From assembly GCA_905221605.1 (NCBI GenBank), contig CAJNDS010000485.1, positions 62,001-126,000 of the forward strand: 64,000 bases of DNA. Reading direction: 5' to 3'. Within the stretch, counting starts at the first letter, position 1. Each line of letters starts with the position of its first letter. Under the pieces are notes generated by a model. The model ran no database searches, was not told the DNA's origin, and was given only the letters and a program-made list of their open reading frames with translations. Positions 10,000-23,001 of this stretch are shown here, one piece after another. The position numbers and the translations under genes are program-made. This DNA comes from Symbiodinium natans (taxonomy: Eukaryota > Sar > Dinophyceae > Suessiales > Symbiodiniaceae).

Positions 10000-12900
10000 C
10001 GAGGGCTCTGCCTGTTTTCGTCCAAGCGTGCGACTCCGAAGGCTAGCCTGTTGGAAGCTCTCGCTCCTCTGTGGCGTGGGTTTGTGCTGGATGTGCTGAG
10101 TGAATGCTGGGAAACCGCAGACTCTCACTCATAGTGTCATCACCGTTCTAACCCATGGATGCCACAGATTATCAAAAGCTTCTCGGGTCTGCCGCGACCT
10201 CCACCCAGGCAAGGGCTCGAGCAGTCACAGGCTCTCATTGGGCGTAAGAGCATCAGACACCACTGCCAAGCCGTTCAGGAAGGTGTTTCTCCTAAAGCAC
10301 GCCGGAGGTCTGCAATTCATTTGCAGAAGGGTGCGCCGTCAGATGTGGACAGCAGGGCTTCCTCTAACCCTCGGAGCCAGCCACCGGAAACACGTATGAC
10401 GTGCTGCCGAAGCTCTCAGCCTCTCTACCACCACAACAAAGCTTCAAACTTCCAAGCAAACTTTCGATGGCCGTGGCGATTCGTTGCTCCCTGTCGTCAC
10501 GCGCCATGGCTGTCCCCCACTCAGGTGCAGTTTGTTGTGCCTTGTCTACGAGCCCCTGCCAACATCTTTATAGCAGGTTGTGCGTGAGATCCCCCTCTTT
10601 TGCTACGCGACATGAGGGGGTGGACCTTCCCAAGTGCAACATTGCACTCCGCCGTCTGGCAGCGGTGGAGGCAAACCTGCGACTTCAGACCTTGAAGCGT
10701 CGAACATTGCAATGCTTTCGTTTCCGTTGTTTCCGCCGAAGGTGAAGATATTGGTCTGCCATTAGGAAGCGCACTAGCCGCGAAACAACAATCTCCTTTC
10801 GTGTGTTCTTCTTCCTTGGCTTCTAGGCCTCATCGGAAATCTTGAGGCCACTGGCGGGCTGGTCCCTTTTCGATCCTCTTCGAGGGCTACAGCTATAGCC
10901 TAGCCCGGAAGAAGACTCCGGGAAACTAGCGGCTGTTTATGAGCGGGGCTCCTGACGCCATCCCTGGCAACCCATCATCTCAAAAATCCAAGGCCTCCAT
11001 TGCTGCTGACTGCTTTTGGTCTCTTCAACGTCGGGCCACAAGCAACCCTGTGTGTAGGAGCACCGTTCCGCCCCACGTCCCTGCTTGTGTGCATCAGAGC
11101 ATGCGGTGCATGGTGGTCATTTCAATCTTAATCTTGCCTCCGACTGGATACCTGTCATGCTGCCTTCTCGGGTAGGTCGCACGCACACAATTGGAGCTTG
11201 GAATACGCAGTGCTTGCCGGACATGCTCCAGAACTACTGTCTGCTTCGGCAGGGGGGGGGGTGGGGAGGTTGAATCTGCAATGTTGCAGGTTCGAACGCC
11301 CCACCCTTACACACGGAGGGGGATTGCGTGAGTAGTGCCCTCGAATGGCTGGTGCATCAAATCAGCTAGAAGCGTGACAGCGTCTGGATAAAGGTTTGAG
11401 GTGGTTCCGAAACCGGGCTTCAAACCAGACACGTGAGACTCAGGTGGGAACGCATGGGACATAGGAGTCGCGTCAAAGCCCTGGACGTGGCACTTCCTAA
11501 ACCATGGACCCTGAAGCACCACCTTAATTCTGGCGCAGTGTATGTGCAGGCAGCTCGCGTGGCTAAAAGAGCAGAGAGGGCTTGTGGATACATGACCTAA
11601 GGAGCTCCTGGTGCAGCACGGTCGAGGAAGGCTCTTTGTTTATGTGCGCCGAGGGCGGATCAGACTGTCCCCAAGCCATCCGAAACCATCCACAGCCAAT
11701 TTGGCAAGTCCAGCATCTGGGATCCCTGGGCCGACATGCTGGATACTGCACCTTAAATTTTTCGAGCATCTGTGAGCATCTGTGAACTCTCGCTCTCTGA
11801 ACCCAACACATGTCCCGTCCTTTATTTGTGCCCTGCGTCGCTTCCCCAAGTGCGCCGGAGCTGTCCTGGATCCGGTTCCTTCTTCGGACATCTAGACGCC
11901 CTCACTAGACAAAGCTTCCGGGCGACAATCGCATCTCCAGTGGCCTCTTGGAGCCAGGCGACTGTCCGTGCTCGAAGGCTGTAAAGTAGGCCGAACCCGT
12001 TTCCTCTGTAGGGGCTTAAAGTCTAGGACCCTTCGAGCCTCTATTCTAGAGGCCTCTGGAATGTTGAGCCCGAGAAGGAAAGAAGCCCTCCGCCGGAAGT
12101 TGGGAGGAAGCATGCTCGCAAGGCATGCGGGGTCGATGCCGTCCTAACCAGGCTGGCTGGTAGAGACAAAGGTCTCTAGGGTTTGGGGTCTGGGCCTTGC
12201 GCGCTCCTCGAAACTATGCCCTCGCCAAGACGCTTTGGCAAGTTGTCTGCTTGGTCATGTGCGAGCAAACGATGGAACATGTTGCTCCTGTCTATTCTGG
12301 CTTTTGGGAGCATCTTTGGCCGTTTAGGCAGTGCCAAATGAAGCTTGGGCACACGTCCGCTGCGACGGTAGTACTTGGTACCGCTTGTTTCGGCTTGCGG
12401 TGCAGCAGCACGCCAACACAGGTTCAGTCGCAAGGACCGCTGGACCTCATGATGCTGTGACAATGGTGGTAAGCCGCCTCTCCCAGGTTCACGATGAGCG
12501 TGGCCAAGCTGTGTGGAGTGTCCTCACCTGGCCCGCGTGGCCCACGTGTCTTTTGTTGAGAGGAGCAAGAGGCCTGGTAGAAAGCAGCGTCCTTCAGTTG
12601 AAGCGATGGGTGGAGGCTTCCATCACCGGGTGCTCTGCAGTATGTAGACGGAGCCCCCGCTTACGGCCACGCCTTTTCTGGGACCTGTGGCTAGGCGCAG
12701 CTAGGGGCGATCTGGCTGGACGTGCCTCTGTATAGCCACCGGAGCTCGAACGAGCGTGGGGAGGTGTCCGCGGCAGGCTATCACGTGCAGGCCTGCAGCA
12801 GCCTGCTTTGCCAGTGCATCTGAGCAGCTTCAGGCTGTGTTTGCAGGGGAGACCACATCCATCTCGTGCAGATGCGGCTGATAGTGCCGCCTCCAGCATG

Positions 12901-15900
12901 CCCGAACAACTCGATGGCCGGCAGCTCAGCGCAGGTTCTGATCCTGGAATTTCATGGTTGTAGCTGTGTTGTAAAAAGAGGTTTTGTGCTTTGGACGGGC
13001 CTTTGAGCCCGCCAGCATCTGTGTTTGCCGAGCACTATGTTTCCCGACATCACTACAGTGAATGCCAAACCCGAGCCCGAGGTCCGATAGGCTTCATGAC
13101 GGCAAGGCGAGTTAGCAACCGACGGCTACCGAAGAAAGAGCTTCTCCGACCACGACAGCGGAGAGGTTCCTCGTTCACATGATGGCGTTTGGAGAAGCTG
13201 AAAGGGGCAGCTGCTTTGCCGCGGTTCGCCTCTCAAGCAGGTGCCTGCCGTACCTCTGGGCCCTAACGCCCCAGATGACAGATGCCATGCCACCACTGAG
13301 AGTCTGGCACGCTTCCTGTGGATGATTTGGAGATGCCATGACGCACATAAAGCACCAAATCTGTGTCCAGCTGCGGTGTGGGCTGCGCAGTGGAGCGGCA
13401 GCAGGGTCTGCACCGCACAGTCAGCTTCGCCGGTAGCATCTCAGAGGTGCTTTCGGCACGGCCTTTGTGCCCGAAAAGCGAAGGTGACAGGCCGGACTTC
13501 GGATATGTCAGGTTGCAACTCAAGGGTTCTTGCGCAACATCTGTCCTCACCTGACCTCTTACGCTCCCACAATGATGACTCTTCAAGCCAGCTTCAGTCT
13601 GTTTTGTTGCCTTGTCCTTGGATGCAGGGAAGTGCCGTGCAGCCTTTGGCCACCTGCCTGTGGACGCGCAGCAACCGGCAAGTAGCACAGTTTCCCTGTT
13701 GAGCATCCATCCGAAACTGAGGTGGGTTCCAAAACAGTCAGGGTGAGCCTGCATCGAGGCCAACAGTAGCAGGAGGTTGTAACGAAGAGCGAGTTTGTAT
13801 GGAACGATGGTAGTGGGAGGAATGTGATGAGGAAAGACTGGACTTGAGTTTGAACATCTGCAGGTTGGGCGTGTACCATGCTCGTAGCCGCAGCAGTCTG
13901 CAAAATGCCAACCTGGTGGTCATCAGCTTTATCGTGCTTGGGTGTGTGGTGCTACGAAGTTCAACAGCACAAGGTCCGGCGGAGCTCTGTTCAAACGCCG
14001 GCTCACAGACGATGGTAAGCGGTCTCCAACATCCGCCGTTTCCAGGAAGCCTACGCTCTCACACAAGCGAGGAGGAAGGCCTCCCTACTGCCCGGGACCC
14101 CCGGGACATGGCAGGCCAAAGAGTGGGCGCTGCGTTCCTGGTGCTCATGGCATCTTGTGCCTTCCTGAGCTTCTGTGGGACATGGCGTCTGATCCAGACT
14201 GTGCATGCGCTGGAGGCCCTTGCCCCCCTGAAGATGGGTGCGCACGCCGGAAGGGGGCACTTGTCGGTATGGTAGAGGCGAGGCAGCATCCCGTTGGTGT
14301 TGGGCTTGCCGCCAGCCCTTCTCCATGCCATTCTGTGCTGCGGCCATTGGCCGAGGGTGCAGAACAAGCAGTCCTCCATTCCCTCGTAGCTTTTCCCATG
14401 GCCCACAGAAGATCGAGCACAACCTGGCAAACATCCAATTCTTGAGCCCTAGGAATCTCCGGGCCTCGGTTCTTCCGGCTCCTAGATTCCTAGACCCGAA
14501 GCCCTATGTAGCCAATTTTAGAGCCTCTTATGTCAGAGCCTGCAAGACCCCTACTTTGGTGGTAGGACTTGGCATGTTTTTTCGGGCTAGTTCAGTGGCC
14601 TCAGAGGCTGGAGCTGATGCAGCCTGCGTCAGGAACGTGCGGTACTTGCTGCGTAGGCGCGACTCCCCTTCTCGCCTTGTGGTCGCATGCCCGTCTCGGG
14701 AGCCTTCTTTCAAGCGCCCGCTGGAGAAGCTTGTGGATTGAGTCGTCACCGTCGGCACGGGCTGTGCGCCGCCATCTTGTCACAAAGAATTGGGAACTGC
14801 TCCATGTTGTCTCGTGGTGGACACATCCCGCAGCATGGCAACTCATGTACCAGGCTTATGAGCTAGTTCTTTGCGTCTGATGGCTTGCAGGAAGGGTCTA
14901 AGTCATCGGGCTGACCGTGTGGTTTTCGTTTATTCAGGCTCGGCTTGGGGTCTACCGTTTGGTACGTTATGGCGTCGCCCGTGTGAGAAGCGAGGAGCGT
15001 TTAGGTAAGCTCTTCCGGAGTGATCCCTCTTAGACTTGGGGTCTTCGATGACGTGGCTCGCTCGTCCTTGAAATCTAAACTCCTCCTTCGACGCTGTGCT
15101 CTGACGAGCCTGGAAGTGCTGCAGATCGCTTGCACCTGCCTGCACCGTCGTTTTTTTGTGAGGATGCCGTCGATTTGGGTGGCCGTTCATCTTTAGGGTT
15201 TTCGGAGTTTCTGCTCAGCTGGAGAGAAAGAGACGGCCTTGAGGGAGTTTGCTCGCACTGGAGTCAACATCGATAACCTTGGTAAAGGGGCTATGAGAAG
15301 GAGCGCGCTAAGGCAGTGGCACGAGGAAAGTCTCCAGACATGCTCGGATTGTGGTGGGTGGGCCGATGCCCAAACGAACGATGGTGACGTCATGCTACCA
15401 CGCAGCTTCTTCTCAATGTTGTCACTGGCATTATAGGCCTGGGATTGGCGGTCAGCCAAAAGCCAGGTCTGTGACAGGCTTCGCAATGCGTCGGCTACCG
15501 ATACCCTATTGATGCCCTGACTCACACCTGCAGATAGGCTTTGGAACCTCCCAATGGCGGGACAGACCCGAAATGAGGCTTCACTCCTTGGTTCTCTATA
15601 CTCTGAGTCACAAATTCACCGGGTTCATCGTTGCAGGGGTGTCTGTCATCTGGAGGAGTCAAAAGAGTTGCAAGGAAGCAGCCACAGGCATTTGCGATCG
15701 TAGAGGTTATGGATTTCGACTTAGGGCTTTGACAATGCCTCATCTGTGTTGTGTGCTTTGGTGTCCTATGTGGGATGCGGGATCCCTAGAAACACCTTTG
15801 CCAAAGCGCAATGTGGCTTTGCAGGTCAGTGCGTGGCTACCTGGTCAACAGGGGTTGTTGCAACTGAAACTCCAAAGCTGTCAAGCATCCCAATCCCTGA

Positions 15901-16599
15901 ACCCAATTTGCTGAATCACTAGCTGAGCCCTAGTTGCTGTCGACAACCTCCTGCTGGAGTCTCTGGACTCTTCAGCACTTGACCTTGATTCCCGATGCAG
16001 GTCCCAACCACTGGGTGCAAGGGCTCCCGCAGAATCCGAGGTACCTCCGTAACCCTAAACAAGAAATCGATTTGCACCCTTTTCGCTCTGCACTCACCTT
16101 CTTTGGGGGTTCCGAAAACCGTCCCGTGGGGAGCCGAGACACTTGCATGAAGCGGAGTGGGCTCAGTGGGTTCGGATTTTGCGGGTCAGGCATCGCCTGC
16201 GGACTTGTGTTTTCAAGGCGTACAGAGCGAGTTCCAGTGGCGTCGCCTGCGACTGCGGCCCAAAAGCCTTCTTTTTGCATCACGCGCAGAAGACCGAGGC
16301 TGCGACACCGATGTTTCAGATTCTCCGGAGCCTTCTTGCCTTGTAGTGGTTGCACAAACCCGAACCCCCAGTGTCTCAAAGACCGGCACTGATTTCTGAA
16401 AGCTGGCTCGACAGGCGAGCCTGTTAGCTAATCCACGAATGTGGCAAGAAGAGTCCAAACCCAAACCCCAGGAAGGAGCCCAATCATGAAAAACTCTTCC
16501 CCCACAAAATTGCTCCGCCTCCAGCGGCTTCCCGAACGTCTGGTCTGAAGAAGGGCCGGGAGGACCCATGGAAGCGATCTCCGTAACTTTGGGGGTGAT
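10000..16599. other. Geneless stretch, second part
   Basis: No recognisable gene. Open frames are short and overlap on several frames. One plus-strand frame at about 14108-14230 has a hydrophobic run (AAFLVLMASCAFLSFCGTW) that could be a membrane segment, but nothing around it supports a gene. A G-run with flanking complement at 11251-11306 forms a hairpin. No tandem arrays were noticed. Confidence 0.4.
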
Positions 16600-18738
16600 G
16601 AGACGCCGGTTTCCCTTCCGAAGGTCTTTGCATTTCGGGTGTAGTGCGGGGTTCAGGTGTACGAGGCTGGAGGGGAATGAATGCCTAAAGCACAAATCCT
16701 TAAAACCCCGATTGAGGCTTTGAAGGGTTCGAGGGGTTTAAGGGATTTGGGGGTGCAGGGCTGGAAGGTTTGGACCTTCGGGCTTCGGGCCCGAGGCTGG
16801 CACGTACGCCACAGATGCAGTGGCTGCCACGCATCCTCCCATGGCCTTGCAAAGAGCCCAAGTGCTTCTCCGGCCAATCCGAGGCACAGTCTCTGTGCGC
16901 TTATGAAGGTCACCCTGAGAACCCGGAAGCTCCCGGCAAGGACCCGACCTTCAAGAAGGCCGAGGTCCACTCCCTTCTCAGAATGGGGCCGCGACTTGCG
17001 GTGCAGGCGGTTTCGGCTTCTTAGGTGCAGTCCCGGCAGATCTGGCACCAGCTCCGAGGGGTCAAATTGCTTTGTCTCCACGTCCTGGATTGCCAGGACC
17101 TGGTCTTCTTTGACAATCCCAGCCAGCATGAGTGGCAACCCCAATTCCAGGCTCCCAAAGCCAGGATCCTTTGACATCTGTTACGTAGCCATTTCCTCTG
17201 CAGAGCGTAGGCTCGCGGAGGAAGTCTACACGAGCCCAAACCGCGTTAGTCGTAGGCTCTGCATAAGGTTCCAGGCTCGGGGCGTAGGCCGCCGTAGGCC
17301 AGCATACACCTGCGCATTGCCTCGCGGAGTGCCCCGCTACGGAGCAAGAATGCATTCCCGTGTGGCCCGCGTAAAGGGTCGCCAGAATCGTGTTGGGCAC
17401 CTCGCAGGGGAGGCTAACGGGCTGCGTGGGGTAGGATGCGCCTGGTACCCTTCTGGATCCTTTCAGAACCAGCCCCACTCAGATTCGATGCTTGCGAGTT
17501 GCCGGCCTGTGCTCCCGTCACCTCGCAGGCCTCAGTGCTGATGCAGGCTTGGAGCTTGTTGGCCAGCCCTTCGAGCTCCCCCGAAATGCCTTGTGCGTCT
17601 TGCGTGCTTCGTGTGCATCGTGTGCATCGTGTGCGTCGTGTGCTGGGAGCATGCTTGAGGCGTGGTGTGCCACTCCCGCGTCTATGCTTCCTTAAGTCGA
17701 AGCTTTGAACGCCGACGACGGATTTGCCCAGTCTCGGCACTAGCTCGGCAAATGCCTTTCATGTTGGTCTCTGCTCATTTGGGAGCATCCCCGTCCCTCA
17801 GCCTTCTCTGAAACCCTGAAGCACTTCAGGGCTGAGTAGAGCTTCAGGGCTTGTTCTTTGGGACTCTACAGATTTGAGAGTGGTGGTGCTCGCACAGAGG
17901 CTGCAGCTGTGCGACAGCCTTCCTCTGAAACCGAACTTTGCAGAGCCAGTACACAAAGGAAGGGCCCTGTTTCTCTCGGCCGAAAACATTCTTGGCCCCT
18001 CTGAGCCACATCGACATCTCCTCAGCCGCCCTCTAGGCCGAGCAGCATCTCTTGCGGACGCGCCCCTGTGCAGCTCCCGGATGCTGCCACGGCTTTCCAA
18101 GAAAGTGGAGGCTGGGGGCCCAGGGGGCCCAGGGGGCCCTGGGGGCCCAGCAACCCTCGGCTGCTTGTGGCCCGCAAGGACGGAGGACTTCGGGTGGGCA
18201 TTCAGGGACCCCAGCCCCATCGAGGCAGCTTGAGGGCCGCAAAGGTGCTCCTGGGCCGCCGAGGGGCGAGCTGGGACGTGAGACTCTGATGGGTTTTGGG
18301 GACAAGGCCTACGAGCATCACGGAAGCAGCAAGTTGGAGGACAACCGTAAGCGCCATGATGGCAAGGGACATCGCAGAAGTGAAAAGACTCGAGTTTCAC
18401 GAGTTCGGGAGGCGAGATATCGTTGCAGGAAGCATCGTAGTTGTGTGGTCTCATCCCTGATGCAACAAGGGTATGGCTTGGGGTTTAGGGCAATTGGGTG
18501 TTTCGAGTGTCAAGACTTCTGCAAGGTTCACGTGGGCTGAGGTTTGTAACCATGCACAACCGCATCTTGTTGCTTAGCATGTATGTTGCAGTCTGGCAGC
18601 AAGTGGCATGTGAATGACCTGGACGGACACTCTAAGCGCAGACATTGATTACATGCGGGAGCTTTGCTAGGTCGGGAATCTGGGCAATACAGGGCAGGCA
18701 GAAGACGCACACAAGTGATTGGTATTCCATGATCCTAT

Positions 18739-18849
18739 TGTTGGGGGTAGCAGGGAATGAGGGAATTAAGGAGGGAATTGGAACCCTATATATACCCTTT
18801 AAGGGATTACACAAGGGTACCTCATTACCCCATTCCCTACTCACCAACA
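18739..18849. repeat. Small imperfect fold-back element
   Basis: The ends TGTTGG (18739-18744) and CCAACA (18844-18849) start an imperfect inverted repeat of about 30 bp, both arms carrying versions of GTAGGGAATGGGGTAAT. The centre includes ACCCTATATATACCCTTT. Total length is about 111 bp, with no ORF and no obvious target-site duplication. It could be a MITE remnant or a transcribed hairpin. Confidence 0.4.
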
Positions 18850-19238
18850 GCAAGTGATGCTTTGGCATGGCCCACAAACACAAAGCTTACGTTTCGGAGA
18901 CCGGAGCCTGCAGCTTGGCCATGGGCGCTGTCCAGGCCTGGCCTGGCCTTGCCAAGAAGAAAACTGTGGGTTTCTCTACATTCTGGATGTCATGGAGCTG
19001 TTTTTTTTTTTGGGGTTTATGCAGAAGGCCCCATCGTATAGATGGGAACCTCCGAAACAGAAGCTTTAGGGTTTGGGGCTCGCAGGGTGCCATTGATGTC
19101 ACGCGAAATAGTCTGACACGGTCGATGGTGTTCAGGTGTGTCCTCGCCGAGTGCGGCTGACACTGCGCCTCCGGCTCCGTGCGTTCACAGATTTAGACTT
19201 CTGCAAGCCGAGCAAAGACCGACGGGCTGCCTTCTTTC

Positions 19239-19241
<3 letters not shown>

Positions 19242-19273
<32 letters not shown>
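19242..19273. repeat. TC dinucleotide microsatellite
   Basis: An uninterrupted TC run of about 16 units. Confidence 0.95.
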
Positions 19274-19274
<1 letters not shown>

Positions 19275-20016
19275 AGGGCCTGATGTCGGAAAGCTTGTGA
19301 TAAGGGTCGAGTTATTGGTTTCACACGCGATGTTGTTGAATCGGTGGGTGAATGTGGGTGGTGCCGCTTCTCAAATTACGATACCGTCGAAGCCTTGCGG
19401 TCACGAGGTCTTGTACTTGCAATCCTTGCTGCTCATCTGGAGCTCTTGAATCTCAGTCTCCAAGTTGTTGTTCTCCCATGCCATTTCAGCCTTCTTTTAC
19501 AAGGAAGTCTAGTCTGGTTCCATGTCGGTTCAGAGAAGCACCTTCGGCTGGACAAGCATCAAGGAAGTAATTGCTTTGCCACGACGTGTAGGTGCTGCAT
19601 GGGTTCGGGACTTTTTTTCGTGTGGAGCTGCACAATGGAGTTTAGGATAGGCGCTGCCCGATGAACTCGTAAATGCGCTGGTAGCCAATTTCTGCTGGTG
19701 CAGGTCACAGGCACCAAGCCCAACAGAAAGAGCCCCGTGGTCACAGCAGTATTCTTTCACTGCCCCAAGAAAGCAACCAACAGACTGAATGATCTCAAAG
19801 GCGAAAGCCCTTCAGCACAGCCTGTCCGACAGCCCAAGGAGCCAAGGAGCCAAGGAGCCAAGGAACCTGGGAGCCCAGAACCTCTCCAGATCCAAGGAAC
19901 ACATGCACTTACACGAGGTTGTGTTGCAAGACCCAGGATTTGAGGCTGAGTTGATTTGGGTTGTGTTGTCAGACTTGCATTGAGTGTTTAGCTGCCACTT
20001 CGAGTCTCGGCCACGT

Positions 20017-20081
20017 GGGCAGCCCAATTTTGGATTAAGGTGGCAGGACTTTCTGTAGTAGCTCATTAGGAGAAAGCAGCC
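20017..20081 (+). promoter_or_regulatory. Conserved block and trans-splice acceptor region upstream of eEF2 copy 1
   Basis: The 65 bp before the first eEF2 ATG resemble the end of every spacer in the array although DNA further upstream differs. The shared parts are GGGCAGC, an A/T-rich TTTTGGAT about 50-60 bp before the ATG, and a terminal TTAG followed by GGAGAAAGCAGCC and the ATG. In dinoflagellates the TTTT element has been proposed as a core promoter and AG dinucleotides serve as spliced-leader acceptors. Here the AG at 20068-20069 is the nearest candidate. Function is inferred from conservation across copies. Confidence 0.4.
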
Positions 20082-22598
20082 ATGCCGAACTTCACTGTGG
20101 ATCAGATGCGCACCATCATGGATAAGACGGATAACATCCGCTCCATGAGTGTCATCGCCCACGTGGATCACGGCAAGTCCACCTTGACAGACTCCCTGAT
20201 CTGCAAAGCGGGCATCATCTCGGCGAAGGCGGCAGGTGACGCGCGCTTCACAGACACCCGAGCAGACGAGCAGGAGCGAGGTGTGACCATCAAGAGCACT
20301 GGGGTGTCCCTTTACTTCGAGCATGATGAGGAGGATGGCAAGGGCCCGGTGGCTCACCTGATCAACCTGATCGACTCTCCCGGCCACGTCGATTTCTCCT
20401 CGGAGGTGACTGCTGCTCTGCGAATTACCGATGGCGCCATGGTCGTTGTCGACTGCATCGAAGGCTGTGCTGTGCAGACAGAGACTGTGCTGCGTCAGGC
20501 CCTGCAGGAGCGAGTGAGGCCTTGCCTGTTCGTGAACAAGGTCGATCGCTGCATCCTTGAGCTGCAAATGGAAGCCGAGGACATGTACTCCCGCTTCCGA
20601 AATGCCATTGAGAACGTGAACGTGATCATTGCCACCTACAATGACGCCTTGATGGGTGACGTGCAGGTGACCCCTGAGAAGGGCACCGTGGCCTTTGGAA
20701 GTGGCCTCCACGGATGGGGCTTCACAACAGAGCGGTTTGCCAAGATCTACGCCACAAAGATGGGTGTCGAGAAGGAGAAGATGATGCAGCGCATGTGGGG
20801 TGACTCCTTCTTCAACGCCAAGAAGAAGGTGTGGACCAACGTGATGCAGCCAGAGGGCTGCACCGAGCCGCTGCAGCGTGCCTTCTGCCAGTTCATCATG
20901 GGCCCCATCAATCAGCTCATGCGTGCCATCATGAACGATGACAAGGAGAAGTACGAGAAGATGATGGGAACGCTGGGCATTGTGCTGAAGGGCGATGAGA
21001 AGTCCCTGACCGGGAAGCCTTTGATGAAGCGAACCATGCAGATCTGGATCAACGCCGCCGACACCTTGCTGGCGATGATTGTGACCAAGTTGCCTTCCCC
21101 TCGGGCTGCGCAGAAGTACCGTGTGGAGAACTTGTACGAAGGTCCCATGGACGATGCAGCGGCCAACGGCATCCGCACCTGCGACCCAGCCGGTCCTTTG
21201 ATGATGTATGTGTCGAAGATGGTGCCCACCTCGGACAAGGGCCGCTTCTACGCCTTCGGCCGCGTGTTCTCTGGCACCATCGCCACTGGACAGAAGGTCC
21301 GAATTCAGGGCCCGTACTACAAGCCGGGCAGCAAGGAGGACCTGCACGTGAAGAACATCCAGCGCACCGTTCTGATGATGGGCCGCACTACTGAGCAGAT
21401 CCAGGATGTGCCCTGCGGAAACACCGTGGCACTGGTTGGCGTTGACCAGTACATCCTGAAGTCTGGCACCATCACCACCCTGGAGGATTCTCACAACATC
21501 GCAGACATGAAGTACAGCGTGTCCCCTGTCGTGAAAGTCGCCGTGAAGGCCAAGGATGGAAAGGACCTGCCGAAGTTGGTGGAGGGCTTGAAGAAGCTGT
21601 CCAAGTCCGATCCCCTGGTTGTGTGCACGACTGAGGAGAGCGGAGAGCACGTGATCGCAGGCTGCGGCGAGCTGCACGTCGAGATTTGCTTGAAGGACCT
21701 GAAGGACGAGTATGCTCAGTGCGACTTCATCGTGTCCGACCCTGTGGTGTCCTACCGAGAGACGGTGAGTGAGACGTCTGGCCAGACGTGCTTGGCCAAG
21801 TCGCCGAACAAGCACAACCGAATCTACCTTGTGGCCGAGCCTATGGACGAGGAGCTCAGCAAGGCCATCGAGGATGGTGTTGTTGGCCCTAAGGCCGACC
21901 CCAAGGAGCGAGCCAAGATCTTGTGCGAGAAGTTCGAGTGGGACAAGCAGGTTGCCCAGACCAAGATCTGGTGCTATGGTCCTGAGACTGATGGTGCCAA
22001 CCTGGTTGTGGACTCCACCGTGGGCGTGCAATACCTCATCGAGATCAAGGAGCATGTGAACAGCGCGTTCCAGTGGGCCACCAAGGAGGGACCTTTGTGC
22101 GAGGAGAACATGCGCGGCATTCGCTTCAACCTGATGGATGTGACCCTGCACACCGATGCAATCCATCGTGGCGCGGGACAGATCATGCCTCCCACCCGCC
22201 GTTGCTGCTTTGCTGCAGAGTTGACAGCCAAGCCTACTTTGCAGGAGCCCGTGTTCTTGGTGGAGATCACCTGCCCACAGGAGGCCATGAGCGGTGTCTA
22301 CAACTGCATGAACCTTCGCCGTGGCTGTGTCTTCGAAGAGAACCAGAGGGAAGGCACGCCCTTGGTCCAGGTGAAAGCGCACCTGCCAGTGTCCGAGTCC
22401 TTCGGTTTTGTTGCTGCCTTGAGGCAGGCCACCAGTGGCCAGGCTTTCCCACAGTGCGTCTTCGACCACTGGGAGAACCTCCAGGGCAACTGCCTGGAGA
22501 AAGGTAGCAAGATGGAGGATCTCATCCTGGCCATCCGCAAGCGCAAGAACCTCAAGGTGGAGATGCCGGCCCTCGGCGACTACCTGGACAAGCTTTAA
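20082..22598 (+). CDS. EEF2: Elongation factor 2 (eEF2), array copy 1
   Basis: Encodes the translational GTPase that moves tRNAs and mRNA through the cytosolic ribosome after each peptide bond. It is 838 residues, close to the 842 of yeast eEF2, uninterrupted and without introns. Visible motifs: G1 AHVDHGKST (26-34), the Thr of the RFTDTR switch-I motif (T57, equivalent to the eEF2-kinase site), G3 DSPGHVDF (98-105), G4 NKVD (152-155), the diphthamide His in DAIHRGAGQ (H695), and the C-terminal DKL. The G domain is followed by the usual beta-barrel, domains III-IV and the C-terminal domain. The ATG is the only sensible start, lies in a CAGCCATG context and aligns with eEF2 of other eukaryotes. 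This copy carries private silent changes and the most divergent flanks. Confidence 0.98.
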   Translation: MPNFTVDQMRTIMDKTDNIRSMSVIAHVDHGKSTLTDSLICKAGIISAKAAGDARFTDTRADEQERGVTIKSTGVSLYFEHDEEDGKGPVAHLINLIDSPGHVDFSSEVTAALRITDGAMVVVDCIEGCAVQTETVLRQALQERVRPCLFVNKVDRCILELQMEAEDMYSRFRNAIENVNVIIATYNDALMGDVQVTPEKGTVAFGSGLHGWGFTTERFAKIYATKMGVEKEKMMQRMWGDSFFNAKKKVWTNVMQPEGCTEPLQRAFCQFIMGPINQLMRAIMNDDKEKYEKMMGTLGIVLKGDEKSLTGKPLMKRTMQIWINAADTLLAMIVTKLPSPRAAQKYRVENLYEGPMDDAAANGIRTCDPAGPLMMYVSKMVPTSDKGRFYAFGRVFSGTIATGQKVRIQGPYYKPGSKEDLHVKNIQRTVLMMGRTTEQIQDVPCGNTVALVGVDQYILKSGTITTLEDSHNIADMKYSVSPVVKVAVKAKDGKDLPKLVEGLKKLSKSDPLVVCTTEESGEHVIAGCGELHVEICLKDLKDEYAQCDFIVSDPVVSYRETVSETSGQTCLAKSPNKHNRIYLVAEPMDEELSKAIEDGVVGPKADPKERAKILCEKFEWDKQVAQTKIWCYGPETDGANLVVDSTVGVQYLIEIKEHVNSAFQWATKEGPLCEENMRGIRFNLMDVTLHTDAIHRGAGQIMPPTRRCCFAAELTAKPTLQEPVFLVEITCPQEAMSGVYNCMNLRRGCVFEENQREGTPLVQVKAHLPVSESFGFVAALRQATSGQAFPQCVFDHWENLQGNCLEKGSKMEDLILAIRKRKNLKVEMPALGDYLDKL

Positions 22599-23001
22599 GC
22601 CTTCAGACAGAAGAAACAGCATCCCCGAGAAATGTTGAGCTCGAAAAAAACACGAGCACTCACCCCACAAAATTTTCTGTGTACATGCCAGTCAGTCGCC
22701 TGCAAGGCGCCATTTGATGTCGCAAAAAGTTGCGTTTTGGATTGTGAGATGAGGGCACCCGTATGGGTCCATTGAGCTTGCTAAGTGGTTCGGAGTAGCA
22801 AGCGCTTTGTTGGGCACCGCACACCGGACATTCAGGCGACTCCATGTAAGTGACGCATTGTCCTTCACGAGTGTCCCATGTGCAAGCCTCGTGCAGGCGG
22901 ATGGTCACATGTCAGGTGTGTTGATGCATAGGTAGCTTATTTTGGGATCAGACTGGGCGTTGTTTCACCGGAGCTTAGTAGCTCGTTAGGAAACAGCCGC
23001 C
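22599..23001 (+). promoter_or_regulatory. eEF2 spacer 1-2 (403 bp): 3' UTR, promoter-like block, acceptor
   Basis: Starts with a 3' flank shared with the other copies (GCCTTCAGACAGAAGAAACA) and an AAAAG run after ATGTCGC, typical of dinoflagellate poly(A) regions. The right end carries TTATTTTGGGATCAG at about 22937-22951, a pyrimidine-rich GTTGTTTCACC, and TTAG before GAAACAGCCGCCATG. It is longer than the next two spacers because it keeps two segments that they lack. No gene is present. Confidence 0.5.

Larger units (their letters stand above)
16600..20016. other. Geneless stretch, third part, with microsatellites
   Basis: No gene is assigned. A minus-strand segment from 17177 down to about 17035 reads as plausible protein (MSKDPGFGSLELGLPLMLAG, then IVKEDQVLAIQDVETKQFDP) directly after a sequence ending AACAG, so it is a candidate exon. 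The family is unknown and the continuation is not visible. Short repeats are present: 9-bp units CGTGTGCAT at 17610-17644, a GGGCCC palindromic tract at 18110-18151, a TC dinucleotide run at 19242-19273, and an 8-bp CCAAGGAG array at 19833-19868. Confidence 0.4.

Noticed and set aside
11259..11306. tRNA-like sequence (GGTTCGAAC with a paired GGGTGGGG/CCCCACCC stem)
   Set aside because: The stem encloses only 32 bases, there is no D or anticodon arm, and the T stem does not pair. It is a G-run hairpin.
17184..17194. 11-base match (CGTAGCCATTT) to the dinoflagellate spliced leader
   Set aside because: The match does not continue into the GGCTCAAG half of the leader and there is no adjacent donor or Sm-like site, so chance is likely.
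17798..18454. Collagen-like GPPGPP minus-strand ORF
   Set aside because: The Gly-Pro run comes from the GGGCCC palindromic tract at 18110-18151. The rest has no recognised domain.
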